Shown here in pieces: positions 9,174 to 17,398 of a stretch of DNA of 64,000 bases (the stretch's first letter is position 1; every line of letters begins with the position of its first letter). The DNA comes from Fenollaria massiliensis. GTDB taxonomy: Bacteria > Bacillota > Clostridia > Tissierellales > Peptoniphilaceae. The position numbers were made by a program, and so were the translations under genes. The stretch covers positions 1-64,000 of the forward strand of contig NZ_HG326226.1 of the NCBI RefSeq assembly GCF_000312505.2, in the 5' to 3' direction. The notes beneath the pieces were generated by a model, which ran no database searches, was not told where the DNA came from, and worked only from the letters and a program-made list of their open reading frames with translations.

Positions 9174-10550
9174 TTGAGAGAAAGAATCAAGACAGCCCTT
9201 CTTTTTTTCTTGATTATTTTTGCCATATATTTAAGTTCAAAGCTATGGATAGACTTTTCTAGCGAGAGAAAAGTCGGCATTGAGGCAAAAGAGAAGGAGA
9301 AGGTGGAGCTAAAGGACTACATTAGCGCCGAGACTGCCATAGTCAATTTTTCAAAAGACAAGCACACTGTTTTAGACAACCCTGGGGAGCAAGGACTCTT
9401 CCAAAGTTTCAAAGGGTTCTTTTCTGATGTCTTTACGAAAAATGACTACAGAGTGAGTCTTATCGGCGAAGATGAGTACGAAAAAGCCATAGAAAGCTCT
9501 AGATCAGTTGTCTTCACTTTCATCGATAAGTTCCCTTTAAGACTAATCGCAAGAACTTTTAATATCATGGAGAAAAATAATTTTATTGGCGATGACGCCA
9601 ATCTTAAGGAAGTTGCTATACTTCTTTATAGTGGCAGCGCCATGTTCAAGACAGATGCGTCCATATACAAGATCACAGAGCTTAAGACATCGCTTTCACT
9701 TCCAAATTCAATAGTAAATAATCTTGAGCTAAAACCAAATTTAACTTATTACTATAACGCATCGACAATACTTGGCGAGAAAAGCCCCTTATATATACCT
9801 TATCAAGACGAGTATGCAAGCTACATCTTTGATAAATACACGGTTGCGCACGATTTCGACATACTTGACAGGGACAATGCAAGAAGCTTTGCACAAAGAT
9901 TTTTTAACAAAGAGTTTAAATATTTAAAAGAGCTTGAAGAGAAGGATTTCTCCAAGATATACAGCTACGACTCAGAAGTTATCAAGCTTAAGTACGACGG
10001 CTCCATCGAGTACTTCGATCCACTTAAAAAAATTTACAAGGAAAGAAATTTACTTAAATCAATCGAGGCAGCCATAGCCTTTCTTCAAGATGATATAGAT
10101 GAAGAGCAGCCACTAAAACTATCTAAGATAGAGGAAATTACTAGTGAAGACAGCCTTGGCTATAGAATAAGCTTTGACTATTACTTAGATGGTCTCAAGC
10201 TAAATTATGAAAAAGACTCCGACCACTACGCATCAGTAGATGTATTCATGGACGAAGTGCGCTTCGCCTCAGTTAATAAAGCAAGCTTCAATAAAGATTC
10301 GGCAGAAGCTTTTTATACTAAAAATATACTTGAATTAATCGATAAAAATGCTATACTATTCCACACAGGAACAGATGATAACCCGCTTAAGTCCATCGAC
10401 AAGATCAGTATAGTCTATCTTGTGATGAAAGACGAGGACGAGGCGATTACGCCAAAGATTCGTATTGACACGAAAAAAGGCTACTTCATATTTGACGCGA
10501 AAACATTTAGGCTGATAAAGGAGAGAGATTATGAACTGGAACAAAGCTAA
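9174..10550 (+). CDS. walH: WalH/YycH-like WalK regulatory membrane protein
   Basis: 458 residues starting at a TTG codon (9174) after AGGAGGAG. One N-terminal membrane segment (about 8-24) is followed by a long extracytoplasmic domain, matching the YycH layout. YycH and YycI bind WalK through their membrane helices and restrain or tune it, depending on species. Sequence similarity is weak by eye, so the name leans on its place before the YycI-like gene and walJ. Its end overlaps the next start by 20 bases. Confidence 0.75.
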   Translation: MRERIKTALLFFLIIFAIYLSSKLWIDFSSERKVGIEAKEKEKVELKDYISAETAIVNFSKDKHTVLDNPGEQGLFQSFKGFFSDVFTKNDYRVSLIGEDEYEKAIESSRSVVFTFIDKFPLRLIARTFNIMEKNNFIGDDANLKEVAILLYSGSAMFKTDASIYKITELKTSLSLPNSIVNNLELKPNLTYYYNASTILGEKSPLYIPYQDEYASYIFDKYTVAHDFDILDRDNARSFAQRFFNKEFKYLKELEEKDFSKIYSYDSEVIKLKYDGSIEYFDPLKKIYKERNLLKSIEAAIAFLQDDIDEEQPLKLSKIEEITSEDSLGYRISFDYYLDGLKLNYEKDSDHYASVDVFMDEVRFASVNKASFNKDSAEAFYTKNILELIDKNAILFHTGTDDNPLKSIDKISIVYLVMKDEDEAITPKIRIDTKKGYFIFDAKTFRLIKERDYELEQS

Positions 10551-11355
10551 ATCCATACTCTTAGTGTGCTTTTTGATTATAGATGCCGTACTATTAAGCA
10601 TGTATATGAAAAAAAATAAAGACGGCGGAAGTCTATCCATCAGCAAAGATGATGCAATCGAGATACTTAAAGCACAAGAAATAAATATAAACGAGAAAGA
10701 GCTCAAAAAAGGCGGCGAGTACAAGGGATATATACTTAAGTACTACGATTTTGATCTTGATAAGATTAATAAAAACTTTTTTAATGGCGAGGCAGAGCTT
10801 GATGACAGATACGATTTAAAACTACTCACAAAAGGCAAAAAAAGCGTCTCGCTATCGCAAGGAACGCTATTTAGCTACATGGACGCATCCGAAGAAGAAA
10901 AATATCCAGACATGAGCATGGATAAGGCCATAGAGCTTGCCAATGATTTTATGAGAGATAAAGAGCTCATGATTAGAGGCATGGTATTTGATGGCGCCTA
11001 CTTGGACGAAGATAGCTACCAAGTGCATTTCGCTGTCAAGCACGATGATATTTATTTAGAAAATTCATTTATTAATTTCACCATCGACAAAAGAGGTGTG
11101 AGGAGAGTCGACGCAATGTGCCTTGAATACATCAACACAGAGGACGAACTCTTTACACTTGCCGATGTGAAAGATAAAATTTTATCCATAATCGATAAAC
11201 CAGAGGTAAAGGGCAAAACCATTGACAAAGTTGATATGTGCTACTATCTAGACCAAGTTACGCTCGATCAAGCGAGTGAACTTAAGATTACAAGGCTTAG
11301 AGCCGTACCGCACTGGAGAATCACCTTTTCAGACGGTTACAAGATGATATTATAA
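10531..11355 (+). CDS. walI: WalI/YycI-like WalK regulatory membrane protein
   Basis: 274 residues. The N-terminus MNWNKAKSILLVCFLIIDA closely follows the YycI pattern of a short charged start then one membrane helix. The rest is an extracytoplasmic domain with a repeat-like fold shared by YycH and YycI. It should pair with the upstream protein to modulate WalK. It overlaps walH and is followed 13 bases later by walJ. Confidence 0.85.
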   Translation: MNWNKAKSILLVCFLIIDAVLLSMYMKKNKDGGSLSISKDDAIEILKAQEININEKELKKGGEYKGYILKYYDFDLDKINKNFFNGEAELDDRYDLKLLTKGKKSVSLSQGTLFSYMDASEEEKYPDMSMDKAIELANDFMRDKELMIRGMVFDGAYLDEDSYQVHFAVKHDDIYLENSFINFTIDKRGVRRVDAMCLEYINTEDELFTLADVKDKILSIIDKPEVKGKTIDKVDMCYYLDQVTLDQASELKITRLRAVPHWRITFSDGYKMIL

Positions 11356-11368
11356 TGAAGGGAAATAT

Positions 11369-12163
11369 ATGAAAGACTTATTAAAATTTTGTTCATTGAG
11401 CTCAGGAAGCTGTGGCAATGCGACCTACATCGAATATAAAGACAGCAAAATCTTGATAGATGCAGGGCTCAATGGCGTGACAACAGAAAACGCACTCAAA
11501 GAGATAGGTACAGACATCAAAGACCTAGATGCAGTTATTTTAACACACGAGCACAGAGACCACGTTCAAGGTGCAGGAATACTCTCAAGAAAGTATGGAG
11601 CTAAGCTATATGCCAACGAAAAAACCTATCTTGCATCACTACCACGCATTGGTTCAGTGAAAGAGAGTCACGTAAACATTTTTGATGGCGCATTTGAAGT
11701 GAAAGATCTTGTGATAAAGCCATTTAAAGTGTTTCATGATGCCTACGACCCAGTTGGCCTTGCCATATACGCAGGAAATAAAAAGGTCAGCATATTGACA
11801 GATACAGGCCTTGTTGATGATGGTATTAAAGAAGCAATCAAAGACTCAGACATTTATTACATCGAGAGCAATCACGACGAGCAAATGCTTGAGAACGGAC
11901 CATATAGCTACTACTTAAAGAGAAGAGTTAAAAGTTCAGAAGGACATCTGTCCAATGTTCAGGCAGCAGACCTGATTAAAAAGTCACTCAAAGACAAAAA
12001 CGAATTAGTTTTTCTAGCACATCTATCGCACGAGAACAACACAGAAAAACTTGCTTACATGACAGTTTATAAAGAATTGCTTCAGTCGGGAAGAAAGGCA
12101 GACGACTTTAGGCTAAGAGTAACACACAGATTAAAAAGAACACTTTTATACGAGATGGATTAA
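11369..12163 (+). CDS. walJ: MBL-fold hydrolase WalJ (YycJ)
   Basis: 264 residues of the metallo-beta-lactamase fold. It shows CSLSSGSCGN near the N-terminus, the metal motif THEHRDH (about residues 58-64), further His residues and DTG. YycJ proteins are thought to be nucleases linked to the coordination of cell division or DNA repair with the wall signal. It has no signal peptide. Its stop codon overlaps the rlmH start (TAATG). Confidence 0.93.
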   Translation: MKDLLKFCSLSSGSCGNATYIEYKDSKILIDAGLNGVTTENALKEIGTDIKDLDAVILTHEHRDHVQGAGILSRKYGAKLYANEKTYLASLPRIGSVKESHVNIFDGAFEVKDLVIKPFKVFHDAYDPVGLAIYAGNKKVSILTDTGLVDDGIKEAIKDSDIYYIESNHDEQMLENGPYSYYLKRRVKSSEGHLSNVQAADLIKKSLKDKNELVFLAHLSHENNTEKLAYMTVYKELLQSGRKADDFRLRVTHRLKRTLLYEMD

Positions 12164-12645
12164 TGCTAAAGATAGATCTCATAGTACTTGGGAAAATTAA
12201 GGAAAAATATTTAAACGAAGCCATAGACGAGTACAAAAAAAGAATTTCGCGCTTTGCCACTCTTAATATTATAGAACTCAAAGATAGAGACAAACCCGAT
12301 AAACTCTCAGACGCCGAGCTTGAAAAGATAGTGGATGAAGAATCAGAAGAAATACTTGCGAAAATAGATGAGACAAGCTTCGTCATCACTTTGGAAATAG
12401 CGGGGAAACTCTTAACAAGCGAAGAATTTGCAGAAAAAGTTAAAGAGATAGCAGTCAGCGGCTACTCCAAGATCACCTTGATTATAGGCGGGTCAAACGG
12501 CTTTAATAAAAAAGTTTCGAATAAAGCAGATTTAAAGCTAAGCTTCGGACGAATGACCATGAATCATAAACTCATGAGAGTGGTTTTGATGGAGCAAATA
12601 TTTCGCTGCTTCAAGATTATCAATAATGAAGCATATCATAAGTAG
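12163..12645 (+). CDS. rlmH: 23S rRNA (pseudouridine1915-N3)-methyltransferase RlmH
   Basis: 160 residues, the usual family length. The SPOUT-class SAM-binding knot shows LIIGGSNGF, and the C-terminus FGRMTMNHKLMRVVLMEQ...NEAYHK is diagnostic. It methylates a pseudouridine in helix 69 of 23S rRNA in assembled ribosomes. It is the last gene of the wal operon, and an M1 element follows the stop by 17 bases. Confidence 0.97.
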   Translation: MLKIDLIVLGKIKEKYLNEAIDEYKKRISRFATLNIIELKDRDKPDKLSDAELEKIVDEESEEILAKIDETSFVITLEIAGKLLTSEEFAEKVKEIAVSGYSKITLIIGGSNGFNKKVSNKADLKLSFGRMTMNHKLMRVVLMEQIFRCFKIINNEAYHK

Positions 12646-12662
12646 ATTATAAATAATTCTTA

Positions 12663-12862
12663 TCAAAATCGCGACTGGGACTTGTTCCTTCCTTAGCAAT
12701 GCTCACGTACCATTAGTACGCTGCGCTTGCTTCGTCAGTCCACTTCGTCCCATTCATCGATTTTGACTACAGAATTTGTTTGTTCTGGTTCATTTGAACG
12801 AGGCTATTTAATCATCTCAATGCGAAGCATCAAGGTTTCGGGACATATAGTCCTAAGTTCTT
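12663..12862 (+). repeat. M1 dispersed hairpin element, copy 3 (3' UTR of rlmH)
   Basis: Terminal arms TCAAAATCG (12663-12671) and CGATTTTGA (12758-12766) pair perfectly over 9 bp. The core reads CAATGCTCACGTAC, a short loop, then GTACGCTGCGCTTGCTTCG and CCACTTCGTCCC. The tail has a degenerate GGTTTC...GTTCTTC hairpin. It has the orientation of rlmH and lies between the stop codon and the hairpin at 12951. Confidence 0.8.
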
Positions 12863-12950
12863 CAATTAATGTGGCGAGGAATGTTTATAAACTTAAAAAA
12901 TTTTAATCAAAATAATTAAATAATTATATTAAAAAATGCAATTTGATATG

Positions 12951-12985
12951 TACCCTCTTTACTGGACAAACCAGCAAGGAGGGTA
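12951..12985 (+). terminator. Terminator-like hairpin of the ACTGGACAAA type
   Basis: TACCCTCTTTACTGG (12951-12965), loop ACAAA, CCAGCAAGGAGGGTA (12971-12985), then TTTTA. A near copy occurs at 18380-18414, where the one A/C mismatch here is restored to an A-T pair. I take it as the end of the wal transcript. Confidence 0.65.
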
Positions 12986-13009
12986 TTTTATGCGTTTTGA
13001 TAAAAAATC

Positions 13010-13038
13010 TTGAAAAACGCATGTTTTTATCGTATAAT
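13010..13038 (+). promoter_or_regulatory. Promoter of the first degV gene
   Basis: TTGAAA (13010-13015), 17-nt spacer, TATAAT (13033-13038). The second degV gene has a promoter of the same form (27853-27881). Confidence 0.75.
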
Positions 13039-13062
13039 ATCTGTTAGCAAAAAGGAGGCACT

Positions 13063-13923
13063 ATGAGTATTAAAATAATTACGGATTCTGGATCTGATTT
13101 AAACAAGGAGATCAGAGAAAATTTTAAGATTGACGTCATGCCCATCATTGTGACTCAGGGCGAAAAAACTTTTTTGGATGGCGTTAATATTGACAATAAA
13201 GAGCTATATAAAAATATGCGCGAGGGCATTGTTTACAAAACTGCGGCGCGTTCACCGATTGATTATGAGAATAAATTTACGGACGCTTTGAAGCAATACG
13301 ACAAAGCTATATACATCTCTTTATCGTCGAAGCTATCCTCGACTTATGAGTACGCTTCTTTAGCGAAAAAGACGCTTGAAATCTCGGATGATAGGCTTAT
13401 GATTATTGACTCGCTTAGCGCATCTGTTGGCGAAGGTCTAATTGTTTATTATCTAGCGAAGTTTTTGCAATGTGAGGACAAAAGTTTTGATGAGATTGAA
13501 ATTTTTGCTAAAAAGCTAAGGGACAATGTCGAGTGTGTTTTTTATGTTGACTCTTTGGAATATCTTAAAAGAGGTGGCCGTGTATCGAAGCTTGGTGCTG
13601 CTGTTGGTGGTCTTATCAAGCTTAAGGTTATTTTAGGCGTTGAAGATGAAGGCAAGATTGCTCCTGTGGATAAGGTGAGGGGTGAGGCAAAGGCTATTAA
13701 GAGGCTGGTGGATTTGTTTAAGGATAGGCTATATGGTGGCATTTATCAAGATAATATAGTAGTCGCTCACGCTGATGCGTTTGAGAGGGCAAAGGACCTT
13801 GCATCGCTTGTGAAAGAGGTCTACCCAAATAAAAATATATCCATAGCTGATATATCGTCAACCATCGGGGCACATTGCGGTCCAGGTACAGTAGCGTTGT
13901 TTGCTGTGAAAAATTTTGAATAG
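13063..13923 (+). CDS. DegV family fatty-acid-binding protein
   Basis: 286 residues. DegV signatures are visible: ITDSGSDL at the start, DVMPIIV, KTAARSP, YISLSSKLSSTYEYA, FYVDSLEYLKRGGRVSK and GAHCGPGT near the end. DegV/FakB proteins bind one fatty acid and can present it to the kinase FakA for phospholipid synthesis. No fakA is in the window. It is monocistronic. A paralogue of the same length lies at 27910-28770. Confidence 0.93.
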   Translation: MSIKIITDSGSDLNKEIRENFKIDVMPIIVTQGEKTFLDGVNIDNKELYKNMREGIVYKTAARSPIDYENKFTDALKQYDKAIYISLSSKLSSTYEYASLAKKTLEISDDRLMIIDSLSASVGEGLIVYYLAKFLQCEDKSFDEIEIFAKKLRDNVECVFYVDSLEYLKRGGRVSKLGAAVGGLIKLKVILGVEDEGKIAPVDKVRGEAKAIKRLVDLFKDRLYGGIYQDNIVVAHADAFERAKDLASLVKEVYPNKNISIADISSTIGAHCGPGTVALFAVKNFE

Positions 13924-13932
13924 ATGTGCAAA

Positions 13933-13958
13933 GGATAGAGAAAATAAAATCTCTATCC
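13933..13958 (+). terminator. Intrinsic terminator after degV
   Basis: Perfect 8-bp stem GGATAGAG / CTCTATCC, followed by TATATTTTTT. Confidence 0.85.
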
Positions 13959-13984
13959 TATATTTTTTCCAAATTTATAATTTT

Positions 13985-14330
13985 ATCAAATTATTACTCT
14001 TGTCAATGAACCACAGCAAATAAATTTCTTAGATAAAATGTGATGATTATGCGAAATGGAGCTTCGAGGCAAGCTTGGCCGTAAGTTTAATCAAAGCTAT
14101 GTTCGCTTCGCTCCATACCTTTGTAAACTCTGGCATAAGGCATGCATTGCCAATCGAACTTCGCTAACGCTCGTTCTCTTGGTGCATGGACTTAACTGTA
14201 CATACAAGTACTCGAGCATTGCCGAGAAGCGAATGAGCATAAGGGCGCATTTTAGAAGAACCTGACCCATCATCAAAACTTCGTTTTGGATGGGTCCCCA
14301 GAACCTTGGTACTTCGTACGAGCAAGAAAT
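13985..14330 (-). repeat. M1 dispersed element, copy 4 (composite, minus strand)
   Basis: Arms TAAAATG (14034-14040) and CATTTTA (14248-14254) bracket a core whose apex holds about 110 extra bases. The inner stem (CTTCTCGGCAA with TTGCCTCGAAG on the minus strand) pairs at 9 of 11 positions. Beyond the core, 14265-14330 carries two further hairpins (GACCCATC...GATGGGTC and GGTAC...GTACG) that recur in copy 6. The end near 13985-14010 has the family boundary TTGTCAATGA. Unlike the others, it has no gene directly upstream on its own strand. Short open frames in this stretch are not genes. Confidence 0.7.
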
Positions 14331-14377
14331 ATAAAAGTGTGTACATATATATTTTAATTCATATAAACCGCTAAATC

Positions 14378-14406
14378 TTGACATTCTTAAGACCTTGCTA
14401 TATAAT
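14378..14406 (+). promoter_or_regulatory. Consensus promoter of the zinc uptake operon
   Basis: TTGACA (14378-14383), exactly 17 bases, TATAAT (14401-14406): a perfect sigma-A-type promoter. I see no convincing Zur or AdcR palindrome around it. Confidence 0.85.
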
Positions 14407-14431
14407 AAGGCGTGTAAAAAGGAGGGGCAAA

Positions 14432-14725
14432 ATGCCAAAGCGTATCAAAATACTACTTTCTATACTTTGTATCATCTTAGTCGCAATGTCGCTACTAAGC
14501 TTTTTCGTCGCGGCTACAAGCGCCTTCCACATCTGCAAGCGTTCTGCTTGCCCGATTTGCCGCTTCATGGACATGGTCTCGGACCTTCAAAGGTCTTTGC
14601 ATCATTCAAATGCGGCTGTAATTATAATACTTTGGGTGCTAGTATCGATAAGGCTCACAAACATTGCCATGACTATGGCGAAGGTGAAGACACCTGTCGA
14701 TCTTATGGTGCGCATGAACGATTAG
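14432..14725 (+). CDS. Small membrane protein with an external Cys motif, zinc operon
   Basis: 97 residues starting at the ATG at 14432 behind GGAGGGG. Two predicted membrane helices (about 7-29 and 61-79) enclose a loop with H33, C35, C40, C43 (HICKRSACPIC) and H57-H58. I do not recognise the family. It is the first gene of the operon that encodes ZnuA/C/B-type proteins, so metal capture or redox sensing at the membrane is a reasonable guess. Another long frame on the same strand overlaps it but lacks a ribosome site. Confidence 0.7.
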   Translation: MPKRIKILLSILCIILVAMSLLSFFVAATSAFHICKRSACPICRFMDMVSDLQRSLHHSNAAVIIILWVLVSIRLTNIAMTMAKVKTPVDLMVRMND

Positions 14726-14769
14726 AGATTGCCCCCCCAAATATAATGACGGCAAAATTTAATATCGGT

Positions 14770-14820
14770 AAAATATACAAAATATACAAAATATACAAAA
14801 ATATAAATATATAAATATAA
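14770..14820 (+). repeat. Short tandem repeats upstream of znuA
   Basis: AAAATATAC-type units repeat about three times and run into ATAAATAT units, directly before the AAAGGAG ribosome site of the substrate-binding protein gene. A C7 run lies about 40 bases upstream (14732-14738). Such tracts vary in length by slippage. Confidence 0.7.
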
Positions 14821-14830
14821 AGGAGATAAA

Positions 14831-15910
14831 ATGAAGAATATAAATAAATTTTTAGCTTGCCTACTAGCAGTTGTTTTGCTAGTTGCTTGCAATTCAAATA
14901 AAGCGCCTGAAAAGGCAGAAGAACCAGCTACTGAGTCAATCCCAGCAAGTGAAGCTGACAGCATACAAAAGGACGGAGCTTTAAAAGTAGTTACTAACAT
15001 ATTCCCAGCTTATGATTGGGTTAAAAATATCACTGAAGGAACTGATGTAGAGGTACTTAACCTTACAGACAATGGTGTTAGCCTTCACAATTATGAGCCA
15101 TCTGCTCAAGACATAGAAGAGATTGCTAAATCAAATCTTTTCTTATATGTTGGAGGAGAATCTGATGAATGGGCTCCAGACGCTGCAAAACAAGCGCCTA
15201 ACGCAAAAGTTCTTAACATGCTTGAAATTTTAGGAGATACTGTTAAGGAAGAAGAAGTAAAAGAAGGTATGGAACACGAGCATGAACATGAACATGGTGA
15301 TGAAGATCATGAACATGAACATGGTGATGAAGATCATGAACATGAACATGACCATGAACACGACCATGAACATGAAGAAGTAGAATATGATGAACACGTT
15401 TGGTTATCTGTAAAGAACGCAAAAACTATTTCAAAGGCAATTGCTGACGCTCTTTGCGAAATCGATGCGAAAAACGCAGATACATTCAAGAAAAATTACG
15501 AAGCATACGCAGCAAAACTTGATGCTCTTCAAAATGAGTTTGACGAAGCAAGAAAAACTGCAAAAGTTGATACTATCTTAGTTGCAGACAGATTCCCATT
15601 CCGTTACTTAGTAAGTGACCTTGACCTTGATTATTTCGCTGCCTTTGTTGGCTGCTCAGCTGAATGTGAAGCAAGCTTTGAAACTATCAGCTTCTTAGCA
15701 CAAAAACTTGACGAACTTGGTTTAAAACACATAATCAAGTTAATGGGTTCAGACGGCAAAATCGCCGACACAGTAAAAAATTCTACAAAGACAAAAGACC
15801 AAGATATACTTGAGATGACATCTATGGAAAATGTTAGCTCAAAGGACGGCAAGTCATACATTGACTATATGCAAATGAACTTAGACGCTTTAAAGAAGGC
15901 TCTAAACTAA
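14831..15910 (+). CDS. znuA: Zinc ABC transporter substrate-binding lipoprotein (ZnuA/AdcA type)
   Basis: 359 residues. A lipoprotein signal ends LLVAC, giving C20 as the lipidated residue. The cluster A-I fold is recognised from VTNIFPAYDWVKNIT, NYEPSAQDIEEI and DEHVWLSVKNA. A long His/Glu/Asp-rich loop (about residues 148-185, HEHEHEHGDEDHEH and repeats) is the hallmark of zinc-specific members. It collects Zn2+ outside the cell and passes it to the ABC permease. It overlaps the ATPase gene by one base. Confidence 0.93.
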   Translation: MKNINKFLACLLAVVLLVACNSNKAPEKAEEPATESIPASEADSIQKDGALKVVTNIFPAYDWVKNITEGTDVEVLNLTDNGVSLHNYEPSAQDIEEIAKSNLFLYVGGESDEWAPDAAKQAPNAKVLNMLEILGDTVKEEEVKEGMEHEHEHEHGDEDHEHEHGDEDHEHEHDHEHDHEHEEVEYDEHVWLSVKNAKTISKAIADALCEIDAKNADTFKKNYEAYAAKLDALQNEFDEARKTAKVDTILVADRFPFRYLVSDLDLDYFAAFVGCSAECEASFETISFLAQKLDELGLKHIIKLMGSDGKIADTVKNSTKTKDQDILEMTSMENVSSKDGKSYIDYMQMNLDALKKALN

Positions 15911-16572
15911 TGAAATTAATATTAAAAGACTTAGGATTTGGCTATAAAGGTCAAGTCCTAAGTGATTTTATAAACCTAGAATTAAATGATTGTGACTACA
16001 TAGTCATCTTGGGCGAAAATGGTTCGGGAAAGTCTAGTTTAATCAAAACCATCTTAGGTTTAAATAAAAAAATATCTGGAGAGATAATTATGGAGGGCAT
16101 TTCAAAAGACGAGATTGCCTATCTACCACAGATACTCTCAATAGCAGCCGATTTTCCAACTTCGATTATGGAACTCGTTTTATCAGGCTTTAAGATTAAA
16201 AAAAGATTTTTCTACACAAAAGAAGAAAAGCGTAAAGCGCTTGAATGTTTAGAAAAATTTGGCATAGCGCATCTAAAAGACAGAAGATTTTCTTCTTTAT
16301 CGGGCGGTCAAAGGCAAAGAGTTTTGCTCGCAAGAAGCTTTGTAGAAGGAAAAAAACTTCTTATACTAGATGAGCCGCTTGCCGGACTCGACCCAGAGGC
16401 ACAAGATGGCCTTTACGAAATGCTTGAAAAAATAAACGAAAGTGGCACAGCCATCATCATGGTCTCACACGATAGCCAAAGAGCAGTTAAATACGCAAAC
16501 AAAGTCATTAAGCTTGACGGAAGACGTGTGATTTACGAGGAAGGAGGCAAAATGAATGGAATTAATCAATAA
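15910..16572 (+). CDS. znuC: Zinc ABC transporter ATP-binding protein
   Basis: 220 residues with Walker A GENGSGKSS, signature LSGGQRQR, Walker B LLILDEPLAGLD and the switch His in MVSHD. It powers metal import with the permease encoded by the next gene, whose start lies 17 bases inside this one. Assignment to zinc follows from the His-rich binding protein. Confidence 0.93.
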   Translation: MKLILKDLGFGYKGQVLSDFINLELNDCDYIVILGENGSGKSSLIKTILGLNKKISGEIIMEGISKDEIAYLPQILSIAADFPTSIMELVLSGFKIKKRFFYTKEEKRKALECLEKFGIAHLKDRRFSSLSGGQRQRVLLARSFVEGKKLLILDEPLAGLDPEAQDGLYEMLEKINESGTAIIMVSHDSQRAVKYANKVIKLDGRRVIYEEGGKMNGINQ

Positions 16573-17398
16573 ATTTGTCTTCTACCTAGGCTACCCCTTC
16601 GTGCGCTACGCACTTGTGTGCGCCTCACTCATAGCGCTTGCATCAGCATTTTTAGGCGTGATACTCGTTTTGAAACGCTACTCATACATCGCAAATTCAT
16701 TATCAAACGTAGCATTCGCGTCCCTATCAATCGCGACAGCCATCGGCTTTACACAAAAATTAGTATTAGCACTACCACTAACAATATTTTTTGCGCTAAT
16801 ACTTTTACAAGGAAATAATTCGAAGAAAATCATCTCAGACGCAGCCATCGCCATGGTTTCAGTATCAGCGCTAGCTATGGGCTACTTTGTTATGAACGTA
16901 TTTAGAGTCGGACCAAACGTCTCAGTTGACGTGTGCACAACACTTTTTGGCTCGACATCCATACTTACATTAACAAAGCTAGACGTCATCATATCCGTGG
17001 CACTATCGATACTCGTGATACTTTTCTTCATTTATTATTATAAAGAAATTTACATCACAGTCTTCGACGAAGACCTTGCAAACGCTTCAGGCATCAAGGT
17101 TGAAAGACTTAACACAGTTTTGTCCATGGTCGTCGCAGTCGTGATAACACTTGCAATTAGGCTAGTGGGCTCACTTTTAGTCGCAGCACTAATCGTTTTC
17201 CCAGCAGTCTCAGCGATGAAAGTTTTTCATTCATTTAGAAAGATTGCCTTCGCCTCAGCCATAATCTCGCTAGTATCAGCACTTGGAGGCGCGATATTTG
17301 CAATACTTGCGGCAACACCAGTTGGTTCTACCATCGTCGTGATGAATCTCGTAATATTTTTAATCATGTCAATAATTGGAGGTATGAAACGTGGATAA
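16556..17398 (+). CDS. znuB: Zinc ABC transporter permease (ZnuB type)
   Basis: 280 residues with about eight hydrophobic segments of the ABC-3 family; SLSNVAFASLS and VGSLLVAALIVFPA are typical. It forms the membrane channel for Zn2+. It overlaps the ATPase gene upstream and the next gene downstream by 8 bases, so all are translated as one unit. Confidence 0.92.
   Translation: MELINKFVFYLGYPFVRYALVCASLIALASAFLGVILVLKRYSYIANSLSNVAFASLSIATAIGFTQKLVLALPLTIFFALILLQGNNSKKIISDAAIAMVSVSALAMGYFVMNVFRVGPNVSVDVCTTLFGSTSILTLTKLDVIISVALSILVILFFIYYYKEIYITVFDEDLANASGIKVERLNTVLSMVVAVVITLAIRLVGSLLVAALIVFPAVSAMKVFHSFRKIAFASAIISLVSALGGAIFAILAATPVGSTIVVMNLVIFLIMSIIGGMKRG

Noticed and set aside
14056-14346. 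Several 60-113-codon open frames on both strands between degV and the zinc operon
   Set aside because: All lie within the composite M1 copy; their translations follow the repeat and not a protein family.
14378-14431. Zur/AdcR operator for the zinc operon
   Set aside because: No convincing palindrome of either type around the promoter.
14395-14814. 139-codon frame overlapping the small zinc-operon membrane protein
   Set aside because: No ribosome site at its start and low-complexity end; the frame beginning at 14432 has GGAGGGG and a sensible membrane topology.
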